Shown here in pieces: positions 1-9,661 of a stretch of DNA of 64,000 bases; within the stretch, counting starts at the first letter, position 1; each line of letters begins with the position of its first letter. The position numbers were made by a program, and so were the translations under genes. The DNA lies in assembly GCA_900635495.1 (NCBI GenBank), contig LR134136.1, forward strand, positions 1,426,001 through 1,490,000, given 5' to 3'. This stretch comes from Atlantibacter hermannii. GTDB taxonomy: Bacteria > Pseudomonadota > Gammaproteobacteria > Enterobacterales > Enterobacteriaceae. The notes below the pieces were generated by a model. That model worked only from the letters and a program-made list of their open reading frames with translations, was not told the DNA's origin and did no database searches.

Positions 1-1476
1 GCGAAAGCCAGCGGCGAACCGGTGGCGATTATCGTAACCTCCGGTACGGCGGTGGCGAATCTGTATCCGGCGGTAATTGAAGCCGGGTTGACCGGCGAGA
101 AACTCATCCTGCTTACGGCTGACCGTCCGCCTGAGCTGATTGACTGCGGTGCCAACCAGGCTATCCGCCAGCATGGCATCTTTTCTTCGCACCCTACCGC
201 CGCGCTGGATCTTCCCAAACCGAGCCCGGAAACGCCCGCCAAATGGCTGGTCTCTTCCATTGACCTTCTGCTGGGCCAGCAGCGTGGCGGCGCATTGCAT
301 ATCAACTGCCCCTTTGCCGAGCCGCTGTATGGCGAAGTGGATGACTCAGGCCTCGCGTGGCAGGAATCCCTCGGCGACTGGTGGCAGGATGACAAACCCT
401 GGTTACTGGCGGCCGAAGATCACCATGCCACCTTGCAGCACGACTGGGGCGCATGGCGGCGTAAAAAAGGCGTAGTGATCGCGGGCCGGATGTCGGTAGA
501 AGAAGGCGCGCTTTTAGCGGAGTGGGCGCAAACCCTGGGCTGGCCTTTGATTGGCGACGTGCTGTCCCAGACCGGGCAACCGCTGCCTTGCGCCGATCTC
601 TGGCTGGCCAATCCGCGTGCGCAGGCGTTACTGGCTGAAGCGCAGATTGTTATTCAGTTCGGCAGCAGCCTGACCGGTAAACGCCTGTTGCAGTGGCAGG
701 CGAACTGCCAGCCGCAGGAGTTCTGGCTGGTGGATTCGCTGATTGGACGGCTCGACCCGGCGCATCATCGCGGACGTCGACTGACCGCGCGCATCAGCGA
801 GTGGTTGGCGCGTCATCCAGCCGAACAACGTGTGCGCTGGGCACCAGAACTCACTACGCTTTCCGGAATTGCCCTGGAACAGGTGGTGAAAGCCACGCAG
901 TCGTTCGGCGAAGCCCAACTGGCGCATCGCCTGCCGGAATTGCTGCCGGAGCATGGCCAGGTCTTCGTCGGCAATAGCCTGGTGGTGCGGCTGGTAGATG
1001 CCCTGGCGCAAATGCCGCAAGGGTATCCGGTTCTGAGCAATCGCGGCGCCAGCGGGATTGACGGGCTGATTTCTACCACTGCCGGCGTGCAACGCGGCAC
1101 CGCGCGTCCGACGCTTGCCATCGTTGGGGATATCTCTGCCCTTTACGATTTAAACGCGCTGGCGTTGCTGCGGCATGTTTCCGCGCCGCTGGTGCTGATT
1201 ATCGTGAACAACAACGGCGGGCAGATTTTCTCGCTGCTGCCGACGCCGGTGAACGAGCGTGAACGTTTTTACTGTATGCCGCAGAACGTTTCCTTTAAGC
1301 ACGGCGCGGCCATGTTCGATCTCGACTATCGCAACCCGACTAACTGGCAGGAATTGCAAACCGCCGTCAGCGAGGGGTGGAAACGCCCACACGCCACCGT
1401 GGTGGAAATTAACGTGCCTTCCACGGATGGTACTCATACGCTGCAATCACTGCTGGCATCGGTAAGCCAGGCATGA
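1..1476 (+). CDS. menD: MenD, SEPHCHC synthase (5'-truncated by window edge)
   Basis: Thiamine-diphosphate enzyme that joins isochorismate and 2-oxoglutarate to give SEPHCHC, the first committed step of menaquinone synthesis in the cytoplasm. The reading frame is open from base 1, so the true start lies outside the window; 491 residues remain and about 70 N-terminal residues are missing compared with the roughly 556-residue E. coli protein. The visible N-terminal part (SGTAVANLYPAVIEA, TADRPPEL) and the C-terminal ThDP-binding part (SNRGASGIDG, then GDISALYDLNAL and NNNGGQIFSLLP) are typical of MenD. The stop overlaps the menH start (ATGA), and menB, menC and menE follow, which settles the identity. 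Confidence 0.97.
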   Translation, partial: AKASGEPVAIIVTSGTAVANLYPAVIEAGLTGEKLILLTADRPPELIDCGANQAIRQHGIFSSHPTAALDLPKPSPETPAKWLVSSIDLLLGQQRGGALHINCPFAEPLYGEVDDSGLAWQESLGDWWQDDKPWLLAAEDHHATLQHDWGAWRRKKGVVIAGRMSVEEGALLAEWAQTLGWPLIGDVLSQTGQPLPCADLWLANPRAQALLAEAQIVIQFGSSLTGKRLLQWQANCQPQEFWLVDSLIGRLDPAHHRGRRLTARISEWLARHPAEQRVRWAPELTTLSGIALEQVVKATQSFGEAQLAHRLPELLPEHGQVFVGNSLVVRLVDALAQMPQGYPVLSNRGASGIDGLISTTAGVQRGTARPTLAIVGDISALYDLNALALLRHVSAPLVLIIVNNNGGQIFSLLPTPVNERERFYCMPQNVSFKHGAAMFDLDYRNPTNWQELQTAVSEGWKRPHATVVEINVPSTDGTHTLQSLLASVSQA

Positions 1477-2244
1477 TCCTTAACGCCGCTGTCCGTCACG
1501 GGAAAACCGCATCGCAGCCCTGGCTGGTCTGGCTGCACGGTTTTCTCGGTAGTCAGCAAGAGTGGTGCCAGGTTGCCGCGGAGTTCAGCGATTACCATCA
1601 CCTGTTTATCGATTTACCCGGTCACGGCGGCAGCGCGGCTATTCGCGTCGGCAGCTTCCAGGAAACCTGCGCGTTGCTCGACGCCACGCTGGCGCATTAC
1701 GCCATCCCCCATTACTGGCTGATTGGTTACTCGCTGGGCGGGCGCATCGCCATGCATTACGCCTGTGGTGAACCGCGTCCCGGCTTATGCGGCCTGGTAG
1801 TCGAAGGCAGTCATCCCGGCTTAACCGATCAGCAGGAACGTCAGGCGCGCATCGCTTCGGACCGCCGCTGGGCTGCGCAATTTCGTGAAGCGCCCCTCGA
1901 ACAGGTGCTGAATGCCTGGTATCAACAGCCGGTTTTTGCCACCCTCAGCGCTGCGGCGCGTGAGGAACTGGTCGCCCTGCGTCGGAGCAACAATCCGCAG
2001 GCGCTGGCCGATATGCTTGACGTCACATCGTTGGGCCGTCAGGCCGATTTACGCGCGCAGCTTAAACAGCTACCGCACCCTTTTATCTATTTTTTGCGGT
2101 GAGCAGGACAGTAAGTTTCGTGGCATTGCCGCCACGCTTAACGTGCCTTGCCACCTGATTACGGCTGCGGGCCATAATGCCCATCGCGAAGCGCCGCTGG
2201 CCTTCGCGCAATGCCTGTCGTCCCTTTTGCCTCAACCAGACTAA
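1473..2244 (+). CDS. menH: MenH, SHCHC synthase (one frame break)
   Basis: Alpha/beta-hydrolase-fold lyase that removes pyruvate from SEPHCHC to give SHCHC in menaquinone synthesis. The nucleophile elbow GYSLGG (Ser about residue 87), the HGFLGS oxyanion loop near residue 22 and the late GHNAHREAP histidine are visible. The frame stops early at 2102 because a run of six T at 2090-2095 needs to be five. With that base removed the protein runs to 2244 and is 256 residues, the usual length, with the catalytic Asp and His regions restored (FCGEQDSKFRG, then GHNAHREAP). The break is probably a homopolymer sequencing error. The start overlaps the menD stop. Confidence 0.93.
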
Positions 2245-2253
2245 GGAACCACC

Positions 2254-3111
2254 ATGCTCCATCTCGATGAACAGATGCTGACCGCCCCGATTGAATGGCA
2301 GGATTGCTCTGAAGGTTATACCGATATCCGTTACCACAAGTCACCGGAAGGGATTGCCAAAATCACCATCAACCGCCCACAGGTGCGTAACGCTTTCCGT
2401 CCGATTACCGTGAAAGAGATGATCCAGGCGCTGGCGGATGCCCGTTATGACGACAACATCGGGGTTATCATTCTTACCGGCGAAGGCGATAAAGCTTTCT
2501 GTTCCGGCGGAGACCAGAAAGTGCGCGGCGACTACGGCGGATACCAGGACGAGTCCGGCGTTCATCACCTTAACGTGCTGGACTTCCAGCGCCAAATCCG
2601 TACCTGCCCGAAACCGGTGGTTGCGATGGTGGCGGGCTACTCCATCGGCGGCGGTCATGTGCTGCACATGATGTGTGACCTGACCATTGCGGCGGAAAAC
2701 GCCATTTTCGGCCAGACTGGCCCGAAAGTGGGATCGTTTGACGGCGGCTGGGGCGCGTCATACATGGCACGCATCGTTGGCCAGAAAAAAGCGCGTGAAA
2801 TCTGGTTCCTGTGCCGTCAATACAACGCCCAGGAAGCGCTGGATATGGGCCTGGTCAATACTGTGGTGCCGATTGCCGAGCTGGAAAAAGAGACCGTACG
2901 CTGGTGTCGCGAAATGCTGCAGAACAGCCCAATGGCCCTGCGCTGCCTGAAAGCCGCACTCAACGCCGACTGCGACGGACAGGCTGGCCTGCAGGAACTG
3001 GCGGGTAACGCCACCATGCTGTTCTACATGACCGAAGAAGGGCAGGAAGGGCGTAACGCGTTCAACGAAAAACGTCACCCGGACTTCAGCAAATTCAAAC
3101 GGAACCCATAA
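2254..3111 (+). CDS. menB: MenB, 1,4-dihydroxy-2-naphthoyl-CoA synthase
   Basis: Crotonase-fold enzyme that closes the naphthoquinone ring, turning O-succinylbenzoyl-CoA into DHNA-CoA. The gene is intact at 285 residues, the length of E. coli MenB. Visible signatures are the crotonase oxyanion motif around CSGGDQKVRGDYGGY, the segment AGYSIGGGHVLHMMCDLTIA, and the MenB-specific GQTGPKVGSFDGGWG. It sits 9 bp after menH and its TAA overlaps the ATG of menC, so it is translated from the same polycistronic message. Confidence 0.98.
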   Translation: MLHLDEQMLTAPIEWQDCSEGYTDIRYHKSPEGIAKITINRPQVRNAFRPITVKEMIQALADARYDDNIGVIILTGEGDKAFCSGGDQKVRGDYGGYQDESGVHHLNVLDFQRQIRTCPKPVVAMVAGYSIGGGHVLHMMCDLTIAAENAIFGQTGPKVGSFDGGWGASYMARIVGQKKAREIWFLCRQYNAQEALDMGLVNTVVPIAELEKETVRWCREMLQNSPMALRCLKAALNADCDGQAGLQELAGNATMLFYMTEEGQEGRNAFNEKRHPDFSKFKRNP

Positions 3112-4076
3112 TGCGACAGGCGCAACTCTGGCGGTATCAGGTACCGATGGACGCAGGCGTTGTGCTTCGCGACCGTCGCCTGAAAACCCGCGACGGTTTA
3201 CTGGTGCGCCTGGAACTGAACGGGGCGCAGGGGTGGGGCGAAATCGCCCGTTGCCGGGCTTTAGCGTCGAGTCGCTGGAAGAGGCAACGGACGCGGCACG
3301 GATTTGGCTCAACGCCTGGCAAAAGGGCGATGACGCTGCGCTGCCGACGCTTCCGTCCGTGGCATTTGGCCTGAGCTGTGCGCTGGCGGAATTGACCGCT
3401 TCCTTGCCGGAAGCCGCTGATTACCGCGCCGCGCCGCTGTGCACCGGCGATCCTGATGAGCTGTTCCCGCTGCTCAGCGCCATGCCGGGCGAGAAAGTCG
3501 CCAAGATTAAGGTCGGCTTGTATGAGGCGGTACGCGACGGCATGGGTGGTTAATTTACTGCTTGAAGCGATCCCGGATTTGTCGCTGCGTCTTGATGCCA
3601 ACCGCGGATGGACGCCGCTCAAAGCCCAGCAGTTCGCCAAATACGTTAATCCTGATTACCGCGCGCGCATCGCTTTTCTGGAAGAACCCTGCAAAACCCG
3701 CGATCAGTCACGGGCATTTGCGGCAGAAACTGGCATCGCCATTGCCTGGGATGAAAGCCTGCGCGAAGCGGATTTCGTCATGCAGGCTGAACCGGGTGTT
3801 AAGGCGGTAGTGATTAAACCCACGCTTACCGGCAGCCTGGATCGCGTTCGCGAACAGGTGGCGGCGGCCCATGCTCAGGGCTTAACGGCGGTGATTAGCT
3901 CCTCGATTGAATCCAGCCTTGGATTGACTCAGCTGGCGCGCATCGCCGCCTGGCTGACGCCGAATACCATCCCTGGCCTCGACACGCTGTCGCTGATGCA
4001 GGCGCAACTGGTGCGTGAATGGCCTGACAGCGCCCTGCCAGTCTGGTCTACCGAGGCGCTGGAGCCGCTGTTGTGA
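3111..4076 (+). CDS. menC: MenC, o-succinylbenzoate synthase (two frame breaks)
   Basis: Enolase-superfamily dehydratase converting SHCHC to o-succinylbenzoate. Two single-base errors interrupt the frame. One C is missing in the run at 3247-3249 (restoring GWGEIAPLPGF) and one G is extra at 3544-3546 (restoring YEAVRDGMVVNLLLEAIPD). Repaired, the protein is 321 residues against 320 in E. coli. Catalytic features are present: KVKVG-type lysine (here KIKVG), LRLDANRGW, LEEPC, IAWDES and the second lysine in AVVIKPTLTGS. The two errors compensate each other in length, which favours sequencing error over decay. It overlaps menB (TAATG) and menE (GTGA). Confidence 0.94.
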
Positions 4077-5438
4077 TTTTCACGCAGTGGCCCTGGCAGC
4101 ACTGGGCGCGGCGACGCGGCGGCGAGGCGGCGCTGATCCTTGATGACCAGACGCTCACCTGGCGGCAGCTTTGCCGGAAGGTGGACGCGCTGGCGTCGGG
4201 GCTGAGGCAGCAGGGCGTCAACGAAGGTGCCTGTGTCGCGTTACGCGGGCGCAACAGCCCGCAAATGGTGCTGGCATGGCTGGCGCTAATGCAGTGCGGC
4301 GCACGGGTATTACCGGTTAATCCGCAATTGCCTGCGACATTGCTCGAACAGTTACTGCCTCGCCTCAATACCGATTTTGCGCTGGAGCTGGGTTGCGAGG
4401 CGCAGATAACCGGCCTGCCCACGCTGACGTTAACGCCGGGCGAGTCTGACGCGCATGGAGAGTGGCAGCCGACGCGGGTCGTGTCGATGACGCTCACGTC
4501 CGGCTCAACCGGATTGCCGAAAGCGGCGGTACACACCGCCCAGGCACATCTGGCTTCGGCACAGGGCGTCCTGGCCTTGATCCCGTTCCATCCGCAGGAT
4601 AGCTGGCTGCTTTCGCTGCCCCTGTTCCATGTTTCGGGGCAGGGCATTTTATGGCGCTGGTTGCTGGCAGGGGCGCAGATGGTGGTGCGCGAAACACAGC
4701 CGCTGCATCAGGCGCTGAACGGATGTACCCACGCCTCGCTGGTGCCGACCCAACTCTGGCGCCTGCTCAATGACCCGCACCCGCTCACCCCTGAAAGCGG
4801 TACTGTTAGGCGGCGCGGCAATCCCGGTTGCGTTGACCGATGCGGCGACACAACGCGGCATCGCCTGCTGGTGCGGCTACGGCCTAACCGAGGCGGCTTC
4901 AACAGTGTGCGCTAAACGAGCTGACGGAAAGCCAGACGTCGGCGTGGCGCTGCCGGGGCGCGAGGTGAAAATTGTGGATGGTGAAGTGTGGTTGCGTTCC
5001 GCCAGCCTTGCCAGCGGCTACTGGCGTGACGGCACGCTGGTTCCGCTGCTCAATCAGCATGGCTGGTTCGCCACCCGGGATCGCGGTGAGATTCGCGAGG
5101 GGCGGCTCACCATACTCGGACGTATCGACAATCTGTTTTTCAGCGCGGGCGAGGGCATCCAGCCCGAAGAGGTGGAGCGCGTGATCGCGACCCATCCGCA
5201 AGTCAGCCAGGTCTTCGTGGTGCCGCTGGCGGACAGCGAGTTCGGTCATCGCCCGGTAGCGATTGTGGAAGGCGACGCCGGACTGGATCTGGTCAGCCTT
5301 GCCGAATGGGTCAGCGACAAACTGGCGCGCTTTCAGCAGCCGGTGCGCTGGCTGGTTCTGCCGCCGCATTTTAAAAACGGCGGGATTAAGATCTCGCGTC
5401 GGGCGCTCCAGCAGTGGGTTAATCATGACCCCGGTTAA
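4073..5438 (+). CDS. menE: MenE, o-succinylbenzoate-CoA ligase (one frame break)
   Basis: ANL-family adenylate-forming enzyme that activates o-succinylbenzoate with CoA. It starts with GTG at 4073, overlapping the menC stop as in E. coli (first residues MIFTQWPWQHW). The P-loop TLTSGSTGLPKAAVHT, the YGLTEAAST motif, and the late ATRDRGE and NGGIKISR (catalytic lysine) are all visible. One extra C in the run 4788-4791 shifts the frame; removing it joins WRLLNDPHPLT to LKAVLLGGAAIP and gives 454 residues (E. coli 451). It is the last gene of the men operon and converges on nudI with one base between the stop codons. Confidence 0.94.
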
Positions 5439-5439
5439 A

Positions 5440-5865
5440 TCAGAGCAGGCCTTTCTGAGTCAGCGTGGCGCGGGTCGCCACGTTTAAATCGTAGTGCGGG
5501 AACGCGTCCGGCTTCACCCAGGCGTGATCCTGAAACTCCTCATTGAGCACGATGTCCCGGTTCGCTGCCACACAGTCAAAAATCAAATAAATCATGTAGA
5601 TCTCTTCCTGACTGCCGTCGGCGTAAGTTTTGATCCGCACGTCGTCGCGAAACGCCCAGGGCGTCACCTGGGATATCACCAGCCGATCGCCCAGCTCTTC
5701 GGTAATTTCGCGACGCAGCGCCTGTTCCATGGTCTCACCCGGCTCCATACCGCCCCCAGAAAGCGCCCACTGACCGGGGAACACGCCGCGGTCATCGGCC
5801 ATTTTACACAGGAGATACTCTCCCTGATTTTCAATTAGCGGGCAGACAATAATCCGTTGACGCAT
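5440..5865 (-). CDS. nudI: NudI, nucleoside triphosphatase
   Basis: Nudix hydrolase acting on (deoxy)nucleoside triphosphates, mainly pyrimidine deoxynucleotides in E. coli. Starting at ATG 5865 (MRQRIIVCPLIENQGEYLLCK) the protein is 141 residues, exactly the E. coli length; the open frame extends further upstream but that extension is unlike the family. The Nudix box is visible as GGGMEPGETMEQALRREITEELG. In E. coli the ais-arn-pmrD genes separate nudI from menE; here the two genes abut tail to tail. Confidence 0.95.
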   Translation of the reverse strand: MRQRIIVCPLIENQGEYLLCKMADDRGVFPGQWALSGGGMEPGETMEQALRREITEELGDRLVISQVTPWAFRDDVRIKTYADGSQEEIYMIYLIFDCVAANRDIVLNEEFQDHAWVKPDAFPHYDLNVATRATLTQKGLL

Positions 5866-6022
5866 GGTGATATCCTTAAGCTCATCGCCGTTGGTGTTGC
5901 AGAGGGGTAGTTTTGCTCTTTCGGGCAAGTCAAAGCGTTGTTCAACGCCTGGAGGCTTAGTCCTGTGATGCGCCGTGGGCGGCTTATCAGGAAAAAGTGA
6001 AAGAGAGTGTAACGCGGCGGAA

Positions 6023-6047
6023 GGAAAAACGGGAGCCTGCGCTCCCG
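6023..6047 (-). terminator. Intrinsic terminator of the catalase gene
   Basis: On the minus strand a perfect stem (CGGGAGC / GCTCCCG) with a 4-base loop is followed by a run of T, directly after the catalase stop codon. Confidence 0.85.
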
Positions 6048-6055
6048 TGTGAAGA

Positions 6056-7504
6056 TTATTTTGCGGCTTTGATGGCGGCCAGCGCGGCGGCGACGCCTGC
6101 GCCATACTCAGGATGAACCTCGCTGAACAGACCAATCTGACGCTGCTGGATAAATTCCGGCACGTCTTTCATGTCCCCTGCGATACGCCGGAACATGCGC
6201 TGGTGTTCTTCCTCGCTTAACAGCTCATACAGCTTGCGCGGCTGGCTGAAGTAATCGGTATCTTCGCGATGGTTCCAGTGATCCGCCGCGCCTTCCAGCG
6301 ATAAAGGCGGTTCGCTGAAATCCGGTTGCTCCTGGAAGACGCCAAAGCTGTTCGGCTCATAAGTCGGGCCGTTGCCGCTGTTGCCGTCAACGCGCATCGC
6401 GCCGTCGCGATGATAGTTATGGAACGGGCAGCGCGGCTTGTTCACCGGGATCTGATGATGATTCACGCCTAAACGGTAGCGGTGGGCGTCGCCATAGGAG
6501 AACAGGCGGCCCTGTAGCATCCGGTCAGGCGAAAAGCCGATGCCAGGCACCACATTCGCCGGAGACATGGCGACCTGCTCCACTTCGGCAAAATAGTTAT
6601 CCGGATTGCGGTTCAGTTCCAGCTCGCCCACTTCAATCAGCGGGTAGTCGCCGTGGGGCCAGACTTTGGTTAAATCAAACGGGTTATACGGCGTTTGCGA
6701 CGCTTCGGCTTCCGGCATCACCTGCACGTAGAGTTTCCAGCGCGGGAAATCCCCTTTCTCAATGTGTTCGAACAGGTCGCGCTGCGAACTTTCGCGGTCT
6801 TCCGCCACCAGACGTTTCGCCTCGTCATCCATCAGGTTTGCAATGCCTTGCTGGGATTTGAGATGGAATTTCACCCAGAACCGTTCGTTGCGGGCGTTGA
6901 TAAAGCTGAACGCATGGCTGCCGAAACCGTGCATAGTGCGATACGAGCACGGCAGCCCGCGATCGCTGAAATCAATGGTGAGCTGATGCAATGATTCGGG
7001 CAGATGCGAGAAGAAGTCCCACTTATAGGTGCTGTTGCGCATATTGGTGCGCGGATCGCGTTTAACGACGTGGTTTAAATCGGGAAACTTCAGCGGATCG
7101 CGCAGGTAGAATACGGGCGTATTGTTACCCACCAGGTCCCAGTTGCCTTCTTCGGTATAAAACTTAATGGAGAAGCCGCGAATATCACGTTCCGCATCCG
7201 CTGCGCCGCGCTCACCCGCGACAGTCGAGAATCGAACAAACAGATCGGTTTTTTTACCGATTTGGGAAAACAGTTTGGCGCGTGTGTAGGACGTAATGTC
7301 ATGGGTTACCGTAAACGTGCCGTAAGCGCCGGAACCCTTTGCGTGCATGCGGCGCTCTGGGATCACTTCACGATCAAAATGCGCCAGTTTTTCAAGGAAC
7401 CAGACATCCTGAAGCAGCATGGGGCCGCGCGGACCGGCGGTTGCCACGTTATTGTTATGCGCAACCGGTGCGCCTGAGGCCGTGGTTAATCCTTTTTTCG
7501 TCAT
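6056..7504 (-). CDS. katA: Small-subunit monofunctional haem catalase (KatA-type)
   Basis: Clade 3 type catalase that dismutates hydrogen peroxide to water and oxygen in the cytoplasm. At 482 residues it has the small-subunit length and lacks the C-terminal flavodoxin-like domain of KatE. Catalytic His lies in RMHAKGSGAYG, the distal Asn in VGNNTPVFYLRDP, and the proximal haem Tyr in RLFSYGDAHRYRLG. The gene is intact, stands alone between nudI and yfaZ, and has its own terminator. E. coli K-12 has no catalase at this place. The upstream 7505-7787 interval should carry its promoter; I could not assign an OxyR or other operator with confidence. The gene symbol is by family resemblance. Confidence 0.93.
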   Translation of the reverse strand: MTKKGLTTASGAPVAHNNNVATAGPRGPMLLQDVWFLEKLAHFDREVIPERRMHAKGSGAYGTFTVTHDITSYTRAKLFSQIGKKTDLFVRFSTVAGERGAADAERDIRGFSIKFYTEEGNWDLVGNNTPVFYLRDPLKFPDLNHVVKRDPRTNMRNSTYKWDFFSHLPESLHQLTIDFSDRGLPCSYRTMHGFGSHAFSFINARNERFWVKFHLKSQQGIANLMDDEAKRLVAEDRESSQRDLFEHIEKGDFPRWKLYVQVMPEAEASQTPYNPFDLTKVWPHGDYPLIEVGELELNRNPDNYFAEVEQVAMSPANVVPGIGFSPDRMLQGRLFSYGDAHRYRLGVNHHQIPVNKPRCPFHNYHRDGAMRVDGNSGNGPTYEPNSFGVFQEQPDFSEPPLSLEGAADHWNHREDTDYFSQPRKLYELLSEEEHQRMFRRIAGDMKDVPEFIQQRQIGLFSEVHPEYGAGVAAALAAIKAAK

Positions 7505-7787
7505 TGTCTATCTCCTGGGTGAATATAACCGTTTCATCCATAAGTGTATCGAGTACCACCTTGGCGTTACTTTTTAAATCCTGCATTGATCGATAACAAA
7601 CCGGCTTTCTCTATCGCAATTATTGGTGTCGGTATTTTTAAGATAATGATGTTTGTTTTCATGTGGTTACACTTGAGCTATCAATGAAATAGTTGGAGAC
7701 ATTGTTTAGCGCCAGGATAACGGTACAATGCGCCGTTTTGGGTAGTTAGCGTGGCGTTTTCGGGACGTTTTGATTAAGGCAAAAGGA

Positions 7788-8330
7788 ATGAAAAAATTAT
7801 TATTGGCTGGCGCAGCCGGAGCGATGTTGGTTTCACTGTCTGCCAGTGCGATTAGTGTCAGCGGTCAGGCCGGGGAGAAATACACCAACCTCGCCGTGGG
7901 AATGGGCACCGATACCAGTGGCCTGGCATTAAGCGGTAACTGGGCGCATAACGATGACCACGGGGATATCGCCGGTCTGGGTCTCGGCCTGAACCTGCCG
8001 CTGGGTCCGTTTATGGCTACGGTAGGCGGGAAAGGTCTCTACCTGAATCCCAATGAAGGCGATGAAGGGTATGCGGTAGCGGCAGGCGGCGGCCTGAGCT
8101 GGAAACTCGGCGACAGCTTTAGCATTTTCGGTGACTATTATTACTCACCGGATTCACTGTCCAGCGGCGTGAATGATTACCAGGAAGCCAGCGCGGGCGC
8201 TCGTTTCACTGTCATGCGACCGATCAGCGTGGAAGCGGGTTACCGCTATATCAGCATGACGGGTAAAGACGGCGATGCGGACAGTAAAGTGGCCGACGGC
8301 CCGTATGTCGGCGTAAGCGCGCACTTCTGA
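7788..8330 (+). CDS. yfaZ: YfaZ family outer-membrane protein
   Basis: Predicted outer-membrane beta-barrel of unknown function. The chosen ATG at 7788 is preceded closely by AAAGGA and opens a clear signal peptide (MKKLLLAGAAGAMLVSLSAS-A); an upstream TTG at 7770 would only add six residues before it. The mature part has alternating polar/apolar strands, glycine-rich turns and a terminal aromatic residue (VGVSAHF), as expected for a Bam-inserted barrel. Length is 180 residues, as in E. coli YfaZ, and the neighbour yfaY is conserved. Confidence 0.9.
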   Translation: MKKLLLAGAAGAMLVSLSASAISVSGQAGEKYTNLAVGMGTDTSGLALSGNWAHNDDHGDIAGLGLGLNLPLGPFMATVGGKGLYLNPNEGDEGYAVAAGGGLSWKLGDSFSIFGDYYYSPDSLSSGVNDYQEASAGARFTVMRPISVEAGYRYISMTGKDGDADSKVADGPYVGVSAHF

Positions 8331-8345
8331 TTTCCTCTTTCCTCT

Positions 8346-8366
8346 GACGCGGCCATCCGCCGCGTC
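8346..8366 (+). terminator. Hairpin after yfaZ, possible terminator
   Basis: Perfect 7-bp stem GACGCGG / CCGCGTC a few bases after the yfaZ stop. The following sequence is only moderately T-rich, so termination may be partial. Confidence 0.5.
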
Positions 8367-8430
8367 ATCTTCTGCAAATTCTCTGCCCCCTTGCGTTATA
8401 GTAAGGCGTTCCCATTTCGCGGAGAAAATA

Positions 8431-9630
8431 ATGTTAAAAGTAGAAATGCTGTCAACCGGCGACGAAGTGCTGCATGGTCAAATTGTGGATACCAATGCAG
8501 CCTGGCTTGCCGATTTTTTCTTTAATCAGGGTGTTCCACTTTCCCGTCGCAATACCGTTGGCGACAAACTCGAAGATTTAGTCGCCGTGCTGCTGGAGCG
8601 GAGTCAGCAGGCCGATATTCTGATCGTCAATGGCGGGCTGGGGCCAACCAGCGACGATTTAAGCGCTGAAGCCGCCGCTCAGGCGCTGGGCGAAGAGCTG
8701 GTGCTGCACGAAGAATGGCTTGAGCATATGGCGCGTTTCTTTTCTGAGCGTGGCCGCGTGATGGCTCCCAGCAACCGCAAACAGGCGATGATCCCCGCCA
8801 GCAGCGAAATGATCGATAACCCGGTTGGCACGGCCTGCGGATTCGCGATTACGCTTAACCGTTGCCGAATTTTCTTCACGCCGGGCGTTCCTTCAGAATT
8901 TAAACAGATGGTGCAGCAGGAAATTTTGCCGCGCCTGCAACAGCAATTCACGCTGCCTGATGCGCCGGTGTGCCTGCGGTTAACAACCTTTGGTCGTTCG
9001 GAAAGCGATCTCGCGCAATCCCTCGACGGATTAACCCTGCCGCCGGATGTGGTGATCGGCTATCGCTCATCCATGCCCATTATTGAACTCAAGCTGACCG
9101 GGCCTGGCGCACAGCGTGCTGCGATGGAAGCGTTGTGGCCGGAAATCCGCAAGGTGGCCGGGGAGAGTGTCATTTTTGAAGGCACCGAAGGCTTACCGGC
9201 GCAAATCGCCCGTTGTCTGAATGAAAGACAGTTAAGCCTGACGCTGAGCGAACAGTTCACTGGCGGTCTGCTGGCGCTCCAGCTTTCCCGGGAGTGCGCG
9301 CCTTTACTGGCCAGTGAAGTCGTACCCGCTCAGCAGGAGACGCTCACCCAGACCGCCCACTGGACGGCGGAGCGGCGTATTAACCATTTCGCCGGACTGG
9401 CGCTGGCAGTATCCGGGCTGGAAGAAGATCACCTCAACTTTGCACTGTCGACCCCGGAAGGCACGCACGCCCTGCGTGTGAAATTCAACACCACCCGTCA
9501 TACGCTCCAGGTGCGTCAGGAAGTCTGCGCGATGATGGCGTTAAACATTCTGCGTCGCTGGTTGAACGGTAAAGATATCGTCAGCGACCACGGCTGGATC
9601 AACGTGGTGGAATCGTTATTTATTGAATGA
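8431..9630 (+). CDS. yfaY: CinA-like protein YfaY
   Basis: CinA family protein with an N-terminal MoaB/MoeA-like domain (LSTGDEVLHGQIVDTNAAWLA, VNGGLGPTSDDLS, NPVGTACGF, FFTPGVPSEF) and a C-terminal region related to the CinA nicotinamide-nucleotide amidase domain (LTLSEQFTGGLLA). The C-terminal half is less canonical, as in E. coli YfaY, whose deamidase activity is lost or weak. Length is 399 residues and intact. It lies 100 bp after yfaZ and converges on glpC. Its physiological role is uncertain. Confidence 0.93.
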   Translation: MLKVEMLSTGDEVLHGQIVDTNAAWLADFFFNQGVPLSRRNTVGDKLEDLVAVLLERSQQADILIVNGGLGPTSDDLSAEAAAQALGEELVLHEEWLEHMARFFSERGRVMAPSNRKQAMIPASSEMIDNPVGTACGFAITLNRCRIFFTPGVPSEFKQMVQQEILPRLQQQFTLPDAPVCLRLTTFGRSESDLAQSLDGLTLPPDVVIGYRSSMPIIELKLTGPGAQRAAMEALWPEIRKVAGESVIFEGTEGLPAQIARCLNERQLSLTLSEQFTGGLLALQLSRECAPLLASEVVPAQQETLTQTAHWTAERRINHFAGLALAVSGLEEDHLNFALSTPEGTHALRVKFNTTRHTLQVRQEVCAMMALNILRRWLNGKDIVSDHGWINVVESLFIE

Positions 9631-9636
9631 AGCATC

Positions 9637-9661
9637 GCCGGGCATGTCGCCCGGCTTCTTT
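9637..9661 (+). terminator. Intrinsic terminator after yfaY
   Basis: Perfect 7-bp stem GCCGGGC / GCCCGGC with a 5-base loop, followed by TTCTTT, 7 bp after the yfaY stop. Confidence 0.8.
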
